This document shows, in pieces, positions 1 to 7,031 of a stretch of 24,064 nt of DNA. This stretch comes from an uncultured Selenomonadales bacterium. Lineage in GTDB: Bacteria > Bacillota > Negativicutes > Selenomonadales > Selenomonadaceae. The translations under genes and the position numbers were made by a program. The stretch covers positions 1 through 24,064 of the forward strand of contig CALDHY010000038.1 of assembly GCA_937901445.1 (NCBI GenBank). Direction: 5' to 3'. Each line of letters begins with the position of its first letter. Position 1 is the stretch's first letter. Under the pieces are notes generated by a model. The model did no database searches. It saw only the letters and a program-made list of their open reading frames with translations, and had not been told where the DNA came from.

Positions 1-138
1 GCAGACCGAGATGCCGCAGCTTTCCTGACCGCGGTGCTGTAACGCGTACAGTCCGAGGTAGACCTCGTGAGCCGCGTCGATCGTGTCTTGGGAATATATC
101 CCGAAGACACCACATTCTTCGTGCAGACTGCCGGTCAT
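1..138 (-). CDS. purF: Amidophosphoribosyltransferase, N-terminal fragment (runs off the window)
   Basis: PurF makes 5-phosphoribosylamine from PRPP and glutamine, the first committed step of purine synthesis. The reverse strand reads 46 codons from an ATG at 138-136 to the window edge. The translation holds [10 protein letters not shown] and, further on, [11 protein letters not shown], the hallmark start of the class II glutamine amidotransferase domain. Cys9 would be the nucleophile exposed after removal of a short propeptide. The start codon overlaps the stop of the preceding glutamine-synthetase-like frame as ATGA, so the two were probably translationally coupled. Base composition is far richer in G+C than the rest of the window (69 of the first 120 bases by hand count). 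I therefore think it comes from another genome or a contig join. The family call is firm; placement in this chromosome is not. Confidence 0.85.
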   Translation of the reverse strand, partial: MTGSLHEECGVFGIYSQDTIDAAHEVYLGLYALQHRGQESCGISVC

Positions 139-452
139 CTCACATCAAACAGCAGCTCGCCGTAGGAGGGTATCGGCCAGTATTCCGAAGCTGTCAGCGT
201 TTCCGCCTTGTCTATGTACCTGCGGAGCTCCGCCATGGCGGGTATCACCTCGTCATGATAATACTTGGCAAGCTCCATGCTGTCATCCATATCCGAGGTC
301 AGGTCAAGTATCCTCTCAAGGTCGGAAAGCTTCTTCATCATCATGTCAGAATCAGCGGAAATATTCCTGAAAAGCTCAGCCTCCATGGAATCATCCGTGT
401 ACATTCCAAGCTTCTGCTTCTTTGACAAAAGATCCGCAAGCTGATCCATAAA
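135..452 (-). other. Segment encoding the C-terminus of glutamine synthetase type III (GlnN-like)
   Basis: This marks the part of the preceding frame that is not PTS. The roughly 105 residues begin [11 protein letters not shown] and end with [14 protein letters not shown] and [14 protein letters not shown]. They match what I know of the end of GSIII enzymes (a helical linker, then a conserved W-P-x-P-[TS]-Y-x-[DE]-L-L-F tail). GSIII makes glutamine from glutamate, ammonia and ATP. The catalytic body is absent, so this is a tail only. It is followed by purF with an ATGA overlap, so this segment and purF are one piece of DNA. Codons favour AAG, GAG, TCC and AGG, unlike the genes to the right. 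The join lies within about 440-465. Confidence 0.75.
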
Positions 453-1310
453 TCCTACCGCCGCGCCGCCGGAATTTATCGCAGTTGTAGCCGCGCCGCC
501 TATTGCCCCTGAAATTGCGCCGCCTATAGGTTGCAAAATAAAAATTGCCGCCATTCCTGCAACTAAGACCGTTATTAACGGCGTCAAAAATAAATCAAAC
601 ATTTCAGGAATAATTTTGTGTAATTTTTTTTCAAGCCACGCGCCGAACGCCGCAACCAAAACTACTGAAATAATCCCGCCGCGTCCCGGTAAAAGATTTT
701 CACCCGCTATTTCAACATTTGCAAGCGCGGGGTGCGTCATAATTGCCGCCAAAACGCCGCCTAAAATTGGAGTACCGCCAAAAACTTTTCCCGCGTTAAA
801 TCCTACAAATAAATTCATCCCCCAAAATACCGCGTTGCCAAAAACCATAAGCAATTTTATTATTGGCGCGTCTGCAAGTTCAGGCGAAATTTTTAAAGTT
901 ACACCAATCACGCCCGTTATCAAGCCGCACGCTATAAATCCGGGAATTAACGGAAAAAATATCCCTGCAATTTTTTTTAAGAATAATTTAGCCGGAGTTG
1001 CATTTTTCGCCCTAATTTCTTCGTGCAATGCTTTACCGTCGCCAATTTGCGGCTTTTTAGTTTTACTCAAAATTTCGTTTACCGAATTTGTAACGTTCGT
1101 AGCCTTGCCGGGTCCAAGAATAATTTGAAATTCTGCGCCTGCGTCGTATACGCCGGAAACACCGTCCAACTTTTTTATCGTATCGACGGCAATTTTATTT
1201 TTGTCGGCTGTTTGAACTCGAAGTCGCGTCATACAATTTGCCGCACTCAAAATATTTTCCGCGCCGCCCAAATCTTTTATAATTATTGCCGCCAATTCTT
1301 CATTCGTCAA
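135..1310 (-). CDS. PTS sugar permease EIIBC (MurNAc/GlcNAc-type), fused in frame to a glutamine synthetase III tail
   Basis: PTS EIIBC proteins import and phosphorylate a sugar. Residues here are numbered from an upstream ATG at 1337; the better start is TTG at 1310-1308, because AAAGGGG lies about 8 bases before it. Residues 10-90 form the EIIB domain, with phosphorylatable Cys35 in NCMTRLR, closest in look to MurP-type enzymes. Residues 117-295 are hydrophobic EIIC segments, including IFFPLIPGF and ILQPIGG. At about residue 296 the protein stops looking like a permease and becomes the C-terminus of type III glutamine synthetase. The missing EIIC half (about 160-190 residues in the family) should make transport impossible. 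Codon use changes at the same place, from AAA/GAA to AAG/GAG. Either a contig misassembly or a recombination scar; I favour misassembly. The sugar specificity is not certain. Confidence 0.75.
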   Translation of the reverse strand: MTNEELAAIIIKDLGGAENILSAANCMTRLRVQTADKNKIAVDTIKKLDGVSGVYDAGAEFQIILGPGKATNVTNSVNEILSKTKKPQIGDGKALHEEIRAKNATPAKLFLKKIAGIFFPLIPGFIACGLITGVIGVTLKISPELADAPIIKLLMVFGNAVFWGMNLFVGFNAGKVFGGTPILGGVLAAIMTHPALANVEIAGENLLPGRGGIISVVLVAAFGAWLEKKLHKIIPEMFDLFLTPLITVLVAGMAAIFILQPIGGAISGAIGGAATTAINSGGAAVGFMDQLADLLSKKQKLGMYTDDSMEAELFRNISADSDMMMKKLSDLERILDLTSDMDDSMELAKYYHDEVIPAMAELRRYIDKAETLTASEYWPIPSYGELLFDVR

Positions 1311-1340
1311 TATAAAATCCCCTTTCCATAAAGCCAAAAT

Positions 1341-1369
1341 ATTATAATTCTACAAAATATTCCTTGCAA
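1341..1369 (-). promoter_or_regulatory. Sigma-A type promoter of the PTS gene
   Basis: On the reverse strand, TTGCAA (1369-1364) and TATAAT (1346-1341) are separated by exactly 17 bases. They sit about 30 bases before the TTG start of the EIIBC frame. Both hexamers fit the consensus well. I saw no clear operator. Confidence 0.6.
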
Positions 1370-1452
1370 GTTTAATTTTATAACTAGAATTGTTCAGATT
1401 AATCGAGTATAGACGATATTTAAATTTTGGGGTGAATAAAATTTTATTTTTG

Positions 1453-1461
1453 TGGTATAAT
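1453..1461 (+). promoter_or_regulatory. Extended -10 promoter of aroA
   Basis: TGGTATAAT is a perfect -10 with the TGn extension, 27 bases before the aroA ATG. The region about 17 bases upstream has no good -35, which is typical of extended -10 promoters. The ribosome site GAAAGGA follows at about 1474-1481. Confidence 0.6.
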
Positions 1462-1488
1462 CTGCAAAAATTTTGAAAGGAAAAATTT

Positions 1489-2766
1489 ATGAAAAAAATA
1501 TTACCAATAAAAAAACTGCGCGAGGAAATTTCAATTCCCGGCGATAAATCAATTTCACACCGTGCAATAATGCTTTCAAGTTTAGGCGATACAACCGTTG
1601 AAATTGAAAACTTTTTGGCGGGCGCAGATTGCCTTTCAACTATTTCTTGTATGAAAAAAATGGGCGTCGATATTCAAATTGGCAAAAAAATTTCAGTTAC
1701 AGGCAACGGGCTTTTTGGACTGCGCGAGCCGGAAAATATTTTGGACGCGGGCAATTCCGGTACAACATTAAGACTTTTATTAGGTTTAACCGCGCCGCAA
1801 AATTTTTTGGCAACTTTTACCGGCGATGATTCACTTAGAAAACGCCCAATGGCAAGAGTAATTAAACCGCTTGCCGAAATGGGCGCGTCAATCTTTGGGC
1901 GCAATGACAATAAAAATCTGCCAATAACAGTTTTAAAACCCGAAAAAAAATTGCACGGTATAACTTACAAAATGCCCGTTGCAAGCGCGCAGGTTAAATC
2001 TGCAATAATTTTAGCCGCACTTTACGCCGACAGCCCGACAACAATTATTGAGCCGTATCCTTCGCGTAACCATACAGAAAAAATGTTGCAAGCATTCGGC
2101 GCAAATATTCAAACTTCCGGCAACGAAATAAAAATTCTCCCTGCCGAAAAATTAACCGCGCCTCCAAAAATTATTGTGCCCGGCGATATAAGCTCTGCCG
2201 CGTATTGGCTCGTACTTGCCGCGATTTTAAAAAATTCCCGCGTCAAAATAAAAAACGTTGGAATTAACGAAACGCGCACCGGAATTATCGACGTACTCAA
2301 AAGTATGGGCGCGCAGATTGAAATTTTAAATGTACAGGAAAGCGGCGGCGAACTTTCGGCAGATTTACAAGTTGCAAGTTCAAATTTGCGCGGCGTAGAA
2401 TTTGGCGACGAAATGATACCGCGCCTTATTGATGAAATTCCCGCGCTTGCAGTGGCGGCGGCGTTTGCTGAAGGCGATACTGTCATTAAAGACGTTGGAG
2501 AATTGCGCGTCAAGGAAACTGACAGGCTCGCGGCGATTGTCGAAGAGTTTAACAAAATTTCGCCAAAAAGTTTTGAGGCTACAGAAAATACTTTGACGAT
2601 TCACGGCGGCAATAAAAAAGTTTTCGCCGAATGTAAAACTTACGCCGACCACCGAATGGCAATGGCACTTTCGATTTTCGGCGCGGCGGCTGACGGCGTG
2701 GCGATTGACGATTCAGAGTGCGTCAAAATTTCCTATCCCAATTTCTTTGAAATTTTATATATATGA
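1489..2766 (+). CDS. aroA: 3-phosphoshikimate 1-carboxyvinyltransferase (EPSP synthase)
   Basis: Joins phosphoenolpyruvate to shikimate-3-phosphate to give EPSP, the sixth step of the chorismate pathway, in the cytosol. The 425-residue length is typical. Visible motifs in order: GDKSISHRA at 18-26 (substrate-binding Lys20, Ser, Arg), DAGNSGTTLR at 86-95 (the PEP loop with Gly91), RKRPM at 117-121, IDEIPAL at 314-320 (Asp315 in the catalytic acid position), KETDR at 342-346 and ADHRMAMA at 386-393. GAAAGGAAAAA lies just ahead of the ATG. It is divergent from the PTS gene and reads toward cmk and plsC, with a 168-base gap before cmk that holds a possible second promoter. No other aro gene is nearby. 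The identification is firm. Confidence 0.97.
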   Translation: MKKILPIKKLREEISIPGDKSISHRAIMLSSLGDTTVEIENFLAGADCLSTISCMKKMGVDIQIGKKISVTGNGLFGLREPENILDAGNSGTTLRLLLGLTAPQNFLATFTGDDSLRKRPMARVIKPLAEMGASIFGRNDNKNLPITVLKPEKKLHGITYKMPVASAQVKSAIILAALYADSPTTIIEPYPSRNHTEKMLQAFGANIQTSGNEIKILPAEKLTAPPKIIVPGDISSAAYWLVLAAILKNSRVKIKNVGINETRTGIIDVLKSMGAQIEILNVQESGGELSADLQVASSNLRGVEFGDEMIPRLIDEIPALAVAAAFAEGDTVIKDVGELRVKETDRLAAIVEEFNKISPKSFEATENTLTIHGGNKKVFAECKTYADHRMAMALSIFGAAADGVAIDDSECVKISYPNFFEILYI

Positions 2767-2780
2767 GTAGAAAATTATTT

Positions 2781-2808
2781 TTGACGATACAGGCGGTTAA
2801 ATTAAAAT
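2781..2808 (+). promoter_or_regulatory. Possible promoter for cmk-plsC
   Basis: TTGACG (2781-2786) and TAAAAT (2803-2808) are 16 bases apart, in the gap after aroA. A transcript from here would carry a leader of roughly 120 bases before cmk. The AT-rich background makes chance matches likely, so this is tentative. Confidence 0.4.
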
Positions 2809-2934
2809 TTTGGCAGGCTATGTAAAAATATACCAAAAGACTTGAAAGTCGGCTTACAGACCCCTTCAGGCGCGTCTAAATCGACGTTTGAAAGTTTCTG
2901 TAAAATTTTCCAACTTTTGAAAAGGAGTTTTTGT

Positions 2935-3570
2935 ATGAAAAAAATCATCGCAGTTGACGGACCGGCAGGCGCGGGCAAAAGTACCGTGTCAAAAATCGTT
3001 GCGGCAAAACTCGGCTACACCTACATTGATACAGGCGCAATGTACCGCGCAGTTGCTTTAAAATCTTCGCGCAGTTGTGAAGATTTAATTATGCTTATCG
3101 ACGATATAGAAATTGAACTTGACGACAGGGCGCGCGTTTTTTTGGACGGCGTGGAAGTTACAAAAGAAATTCGCACGCCGGAAATAAGCAAGCTTGCCTC
3201 TGACGTTTCAAAATTCGGATTCGTACGAAAAAAATTAACAGAACTGCAACGCAAAATGGCAGAGCGCGGCTCGGTAATTATGGACGGGCGCGATATTGGT
3301 ACTCAAGTTTTGCCAAATGCAGATTTAAAAATTTTCTTGACGGCTTCACTCAACGAACGGGCGCGGCGGCGTTTTGAAGAATTGCAAATGAAAGGGCAGG
3401 AAGTAGATTTTGACGCAATAAAAAAAGAAATTGCACTGCGCGACAAACAAGATACCGAAAGGGAAATTGCGCCGCTCAAAAAGGCTGAAGACGCAATTTT
3501 AATCGACTCGACAAATTTAACTATTGATGAAGTGGCAGGGAAAATTTTAACGCTATGTTCTACAGATTGA
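2935..3570 (+). CDS. cmk: Cytidylate kinase (CMP/dCMP kinase)
   Basis: Phosphorylates CMP and dCMP with ATP, feeding CTP/dCTP and phospholipid precursors. The frame is open from 2842, but the start is ATG 2935, because AAAAGGAG lies 7 bases before it and the protein then begins MKKIIAVDGP as in the family. At 211 residues it has the usual length. Motifs: P-loop GPAGAGKST at 9-17, DTGAMYRA at 32-39 (nucleoside pocket), DGRDIGT at 117-123, the lid-like ERARRR at 141-146, and a later arginine-rich stretch (RDKQDTERE). Its stop lies inside the start of plsC (16-base overlap), so the two are coupled. This cmk-plsC order is common in Bacillota. Confidence 0.96.
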   Translation: MKKIIAVDGPAGAGKSTVSKIVAAKLGYTYIDTGAMYRAVALKSSRSCEDLIMLIDDIEIELDDRARVFLDGVEVTKEIRTPEISKLASDVSKFGFVRKKLTELQRKMAERGSVIMDGRDIGTQVLPNADLKIFLTASLNERARRRFEELQMKGQEVDFDAIKKEIALRDKQDTEREIAPLKKAEDAILIDSTNLTIDEVAGKILTLCSTD

Positions 3571-4163
3571 TTAGAATTTTATTTCGCGCAGTTTTCGGTA
3601 TTTTATTTCGCCCCAAAATTATCGGCAGGGAAAATCTTCCGGCGGCGGGCGGTTTTATTTTATCGGCTAACCACGTCATCAACTGGGACCCGCCGGTACT
3701 TGCAACTTTCATAGAGCGTGAAGTTTGTTATATGGCGAAAGAGGAACTTTTCAAAAATCCCGTGTTTGCGGCGGCGATTAGGGCGTTGCACGTTTTCCCC
3801 GTTAAGCGCGGCGCGGCTGATAAAAACGCAATAAAAAACGCCGTGAAAGTTTTGAAGGGCGGCGGCTGTCTCGGAATTTTCCCTGAAGGCACGCGCAGTA
3901 AAACCGGCAAAATCGGAAAAGCTGAATCCGGCGTAAGTTTAATTGCGGCAATGACAAAGGCTCCAATTATTCCGGCGGCGATTATCAATACCGAAAAAAT
4001 TTTTTCAGCTGAAGTGAAATTTCCACGCCTCGCCGTTATTTTTGGCAAGCCAATTACTTTTAGCGGCAATTCTAAGGATAAAGATGAACTTTCAAATTTT
4101 GCGCAGGAAATTATGAATGAAATTGCAAAGTTAAAAGTTAGCGGCGAAATTGCTGTATCTTGA
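3555..4163 (+). CDS. plsC: 1-acyl-sn-glycerol-3-phosphate acyltransferase
   Basis: Adds the second acyl chain to lysophosphatidic acid, giving phosphatidic acid at the inner face of the membrane. At 202 residues it is a compact PlsC. The hydrophobic N-terminus (residues 2-18, RILFRAVFGILF) probably dips into the membrane. The acyltransferase signature is complete: block I HVINWD at 40-45 (HX4D), block II near 80-86 (VFPVKRG), block III FPEGTRS at 109-115, and block IV APIIPAAI near 136-143. ATG 3555 overlaps the end of cmk by 16 bases, which suggests coupling. The following flavodoxin has a -35 box that overlaps the plsC stop codon, so it can be expressed separately. The family call is firm. 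Confidence 0.93.
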   Translation: MFYRLIRILFRAVFGILFRPKIIGRENLPAAGGFILSANHVINWDPPVLATFIEREVCYMAKEELFKNPVFAAAIRALHVFPVKRGAADKNAIKNAVKVLKGGGCLGIFPEGTRSKTGKIGKAESGVSLIAAMTKAPIIPAAIINTEKIFSAEVKFPRLAVIFGKPITFSGNSKDKDELSNFAQEIMNEIAKLKVSGEIAVS

Positions 4164-4188
4164 CGCGGCTAATTTCCTATGCTAATAT
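4160..4188 (+). promoter_or_regulatory. Promoter of the flavodoxin gene, overlapping the plsC stop
   Basis: TTGACG (4160-4165), a 17-base spacer, then TAATAT (4183-4188) preceded by TGC (extended -10). The ATG follows about 28 bases later with GGAGGG in between. This is one of the best promoters in the window. Its -35 shares bases with the TGA of plsC. Confidence 0.7.
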
Positions 4189-4216
4189 TGACGCAAATTA
4201 AATTGGAGGGATTTTA

Positions 4217-4645
4217 ATGAGTAAAATTGCAGTCGTATATTGGAGCGGCACCGGCAATACTGAATCAATGGCAAACGCGGTTGTTGACGGCGTAAAATCC
4301 GCCGGAGTCGAAGTTGAACTTTTCCAAGTTGACGATTTTAAAGCTGACGATATGGCAAATTACAGCGGCTTTGCATTTGGTTGCCCCGCAATGGGCGATG
4401 AAGTTTTAGAGGAAGATTCTTTTGAGCCTTTCTTTGCAGATGCTGAAGGCAAACTCGACGGCGTGCCGGTTATACTTTTCGGCTCTTACGGTTGGGGCGG
4501 CGGCGCGTGGATGGAAACGTGGGCGGATCGTACGAAAGACGCCGGCGCAAAACTTATTGGTACTGTTATTGCTGAAAATGCTCCCGATGAAGACGTTATT
4601 GCTGACTGCGAAAAATTGGGCGCAAACTTAGCTAAAGAAATTTAA
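4217..4645 (+). CDS. Flavodoxin (short chain, FMN-binding)
   Basis: A small soluble electron carrier that binds FMN and can replace ferredoxin. The 142-residue length fits short-chain flavodoxins. SGTGNTE at about 10-16 is the FMN phosphate loop. GSYGWGGGAW near 93-102 is the second flavin-contacting loop, with the usual aromatic residues. The protein is very acidic (DDFKADD, EEDSFEPF), as flavodoxins are. Strong GGAGGG site before the ATG. A dedicated promoter lies upstream and an intrinsic terminator downstream, so it is a single-gene unit. Its redox partner is not in the window. Confidence 0.94.
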   Translation: MSKIAVVYWSGTGNTESMANAVVDGVKSAGVEVELFQVDDFKADDMANYSGFAFGCPAMGDEVLEEDSFEPFFADAEGKLDGVPVILFGSYGWGGGAWMETWADRTKDAGAKLIGTVIAENAPDEDVIADCEKLGANLAKEI

Positions 4646-4669
4646 TTCGTAATTTAAAATAAAAAAATG

Positions 4670-4700
4670 CTCCGTTCCAAATTGCGGGACGGAGTTTTTT
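4670..4700 (+). terminator. Intrinsic terminator after flavodoxin
   Basis: CTCCGTTCC (4670-4678) pairs with GGGACGGAG (4686-4694) over 9 pairs, including one U-G, around a 7-base loop, followed by six T. An A-run before the stem also gives a weaker T-run on the reverse strand, so it may serve the convergent acetyltransferase gene too. Confidence 0.85.
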
Positions 4701-4714
4701 AGTTTGAAAATTTT

Positions 4715-5227
4715 TTATTGTTGCAAAAATTCCCTGTCCAAAATGCTAAGTACAATTAAATCTTCGTAAACGCCATTTATAAAAATGCATTCCCTGCAAA
4801 TCCCCTCGCGTTTCAAGCCTAAACTTTCATACAAGTGCAAGGCGCGTTCATTGTAAGTTTTGCAGTCAAGCCAGCCGCGATGAAATTTCTTTATTTCAAA
4901 ACTCCATTTCATTAAAAGTTTTAAACCTTCACGCCCGTAACCTACGCCCTTTTTGTCAACGATAACATGACGCCACTCAACCCCAATATCATCAAGCCCG
5001 CAAATCATAAAATAACCGACCGCCGCGCCCGTTGCAATTTCTTCAATGATAATATCCATTTTTTCGGCGTTGTCAGAATTTATAATTGCCGTGTGAAAAT
5101 CCCTGCTGAACGGAAAAATATATTTGAGATTTTCCGGCTTGTACTGCAGTTCAAAAATATATTCAAGGTCTTTCGTTTCTGCGCGACGAAGTCTCAAACG
5201 TTCGCCCTCAATTAAAATTTCACTCAT
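4715..5227 (-). CDS. GNAT family N-acetyltransferase (RimJ/RimL-like)
   Basis: Transfers an acetyl group from acetyl-CoA to an amine; the acceptor cannot be told from the sequence. 170 residues, the standard single GNAT fold. The start LIEGERLRLRRAETKD at 5-20 is the usual first strand of the RimJ/RimL group. DKKGVGYGREGLKLL at 91-105 is the acetyl-CoA pyrophosphate loop (V-x-x-x-G-x-G-x-[GE]). NERALHLYESLGLKREG at 127-143 is the conserved C-terminal helix and strand. The ATG is preceded by GGAGG at 7 bases. It lies downstream of the flippase gene on the same strand, separated by a short array of 7-base repeats. Confidence 0.9.
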   Translation of the reverse strand: MSEILIEGERLRLRRAETKDLEYIFELQYKPENLKYIFPFSRDFHTAIINSDNAEKMDIIIEEIATGAAVGYFMICGLDDIGVEWRHVIVDKKGVGYGREGLKLLMKWSFEIKKFHRGWLDCKTYNERALHLYESLGLKREGICRECIFINGVYEDLIVLSILDREFLQQ

Positions 5228-5241
5228 AATTCAACCTCCAT

Positions 5242-5276
5242 TAATCCCTAGCCCTTAGCCCCTAATCCTTAGCCCT
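5242..5276. repeat. Five degenerate 7-base tandem repeats (TARCCCY type)
   Basis: Reading the plus strand, TAATCCC, TAGCCCT, TAGCCCC, TAATCCT and TAGCCCT follow each other without a break. The right end covers the last codons and stop of the flippase gene; the left end stops just before the ribosome site of the acetyltransferase gene. It is too short and spacer-free to be a CRISPR array. Confidence 0.8.
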
Positions 5277-6900
5277 TAAAAATACCAATTCGACTTAAAA
5301 CTTTTACGGCAATTCTGCCAATCATTGGAATTTGTTGCAAGTCTTCCTTAGTCATTGCGCCGAAAAGTGCAACCGCCGCTATATAAACTGCAACGCCTAC
5401 AAACACCGCGCCAAAAGTCGAAATAACTTCAATTTGCCATTGCGCCATTGTAAATTCGTAGAAAAATTTCACTACAACCGCCATAACGCCCGCCGCGCAG
5501 ATTGTCTTGAAAAGTTGTCCGAGCTCCATCTTGTAGCCGATGTATTTGTGAATGAAGTACAAGTTTATGAACGCCGCCACGCCCATATCAGCCGCCGTTG
5601 CCCACGCCGCGCCCATTATTCCGAACATTGGTAACGCCGTCAAATGCCAATTCAGAAAAACTTTCGCCGCCGCCGCCAATACCATATTTACCATTGGGAT
5701 TGTTGTATGTCCGAGCCCTTGCAATACGCCCGTTGAAACTTGATGCAAGCCCAATAAAATTATCGACACGGCAGAAATCATTACAGCGTCACCTGCGCCC
5801 GGTGCGTTATAAATCAAACTTGAAATTGGCGTTGCCAAGAAAAATACTACAACGAACGCCGGGAAACATACAAAATTTGAAATTCGGACTGCAGACGAAG
5901 TTAATAAAAAAATTTTATCTTTTTGTTTCAACGCCCGCGCTTCTGAAATTGCCGGTACGATTGAAACTGCCAATGACGCCGTTAAAATCGTTGCAAGGTT
6001 TATCAGGGGCACCGCCATTCCGTTTAAATAGCCGAAAAGCTCTGTTGCTTGCCTTACCGAATAGCCCGCCACTTCCAAGCGTTGAGGCACTATCATTAAA
6101 TCCAAATTTGAAACTACCGGCAACATTATTGACGCCGCGCTAACCGGCAACGCCAATTTGAACATTCGCTTGACGATTGAAATTGTTGACTCATTTGCAG
6201 ATTCAGGAGTTGGTTGTAAATTTGCGCCATACGTTTTTTCAATTTCTTTGTTTAATTTTATGTGGAAGTACACCAAGACTATCAAGCCTGTAACTGCGCC
6301 CGCTAACGCGCCTAAACTTGCACCAGCCGCCGCGTAGTCTAAGCCGTACGGCAACATTAAATAGGCAAGTACAATCATTGTTATAACGCGGAAAATTTGC
6401 TCTACAATTTGACTTACGGCAGTTGGTGTCATTCGTTGCCAGCCCTGCAAATATCCCCTTGACGCCGCCAAAAATGTTACAAAAAAAACCGTCGGCGCAA
6501 GTACAACTACAGACATATAGGCGCGCGCGTCCCTGATAAATTGCCACTCGATTAACCAGCTTGCTGAAAAATATGTAAGCACTGAAAAAATTATGCCCGT
6601 TACAAGCATTAGCCCCATTGCAATTCTAAAAACACGTTTTGCGCCGAAAATGTCATTTAGTGCCACGCGCTCCGCCGTGATTATCGAAATTGCAACCGGT
6701 ACGCCCGCCTGTGAAACTGTCATTGCGAAAAAATAAATTGGAAACGCCATTTGGTAAAGCCCTATTCCTTCGCCGCCCAAAATTCTTGAAACGAATATCC
6801 AATTCAACGAGCCAATTACTTTGACAACAAAACTTGCGATTGTCAAAATCATTGTGCCCTTTAAAAATTTTTCACTGCCGGTAGTTTTTGTTTCTGTCAT
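5269..6900 (-). CDS. Polysaccharide/lipid flippase of the SpoVB/YtgP (MOP) family
   Basis: Multi-pass inner-membrane protein that flips lipid-linked glycans, in the superfamily of MurJ and SpoVB. 543 residues, with hydrophobic segments along the whole length that fit about 14 membrane helices. The N-terminal part FLKGTMILTIASFVVKVIGS followed by RILGGEGIGLYQMA is the recognisable opening of YtgP/SpoVB proteins. ASRGYLQGWQRMTPTAVSQI near 146-165 is another family block. It may flip lipid II or an exported glycan; the family alone cannot decide. The ATG has only a weak AGGCGG about 12 bases upstream. A TGGTATAAT box lies about 65 bases before the start on the reverse strand (6971-6963). The last codons are built from the 7-base repeat at 5242-5276. 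Confidence 0.9.
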   Translation of the reverse strand: MTETKTTGSEKFLKGTMILTIASFVVKVIGSLNWIFVSRILGGEGIGLYQMAFPIYFFAMTVSQAGVPVAISIITAERVALNDIFGAKRVFRIAMGLMLVTGIIFSVLTYFSASWLIEWQFIRDARAYMSVVVLAPTVFFVTFLAASRGYLQGWQRMTPTAVSQIVEQIFRVITMIVLAYLMLPYGLDYAAAGASLGALAGAVTGLIVLVYFHIKLNKEIEKTYGANLQPTPESANESTISIVKRMFKLALPVSAASIMLPVVSNLDLMIVPQRLEVAGYSVRQATELFGYLNGMAVPLINLATILTASLAVSIVPAISEARALKQKDKIFLLTSSAVRISNFVCFPAFVVVFFLATPISSLIYNAPGAGDAVMISAVSIILLGLHQVSTGVLQGLGHTTIPMVNMVLAAAAKVFLNWHLTALPMFGIMGAAWATAADMGVAAFINLYFIHKYIGYKMELGQLFKTICAAGVMAVVVKFFYEFTMAQWQIEVISTFGAVFVGVAVYIAAVALFGAMTKEDLQQIPMIGRIAVKVLSRIGIFKG

Positions 6901-6962
6901 TCTATTTCTAACACCGCCTGTAGTTGCAAAAAGTTTTTATCAAAGTTATAATTTCTAAAATG

Positions 6963-6971
6963 ATTATACCA
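6963..6971 (-). promoter_or_regulatory. Extended -10 promoter of the flippase gene
   Basis: The reverse strand reads TGGTATAAT, identical to the aroA extended -10. It lies in the divergent spacer between the flippase and the HIT-like gene. No good -35 is visible. Confidence 0.5.
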
Positions 6972-6990
6972 TTTTTAAAGCGGCTGTGTA

Positions 6991-6996
6991 TATAAT
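6991..6996 (+). promoter_or_regulatory. Candidate -10 box for the HIT/GalT-like gene
   Basis: TATAAT lies 36 bases before the ATG at 7032, inside TGTGTATATAATG. The -35 region is poor, so confidence is limited. Confidence 0.4.
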
Positions 6997-7031
6997 GTTT
7001 GAAATTTTTATGAAAGTAAGAGGGCGCGTCA

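Noticed and set aside
616..1331. Forward-strand open frames opposite the PTS gene
   Set aside because: They are antisense shadows without ribosome sites or recognisable protein features.
135..1337. The EIIBC-GSIII fusion as a new two-function enzyme
   Set aside because: Both halves lack their working parts (EIIC C-terminus, GSIII catalytic body), and base composition changes at the join.
2109..2652. Reverse-strand open frames opposite aroA
   Set aside because: They lie wholly inside aroA in other frames; the serine- and phenylalanine-rich composition is that of shadow frames.
5242..5276. Tandem repeats as a CRISPR array
   Set aside because: The units are 7 bases long, directly adjacent, with no spacers and no cas genes in the window.
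5332..6143. Forward-strand open frames opposite the flippase gene
   Set aside because: Shadow translations rich in Arg, Pro and Cys with no start signals.
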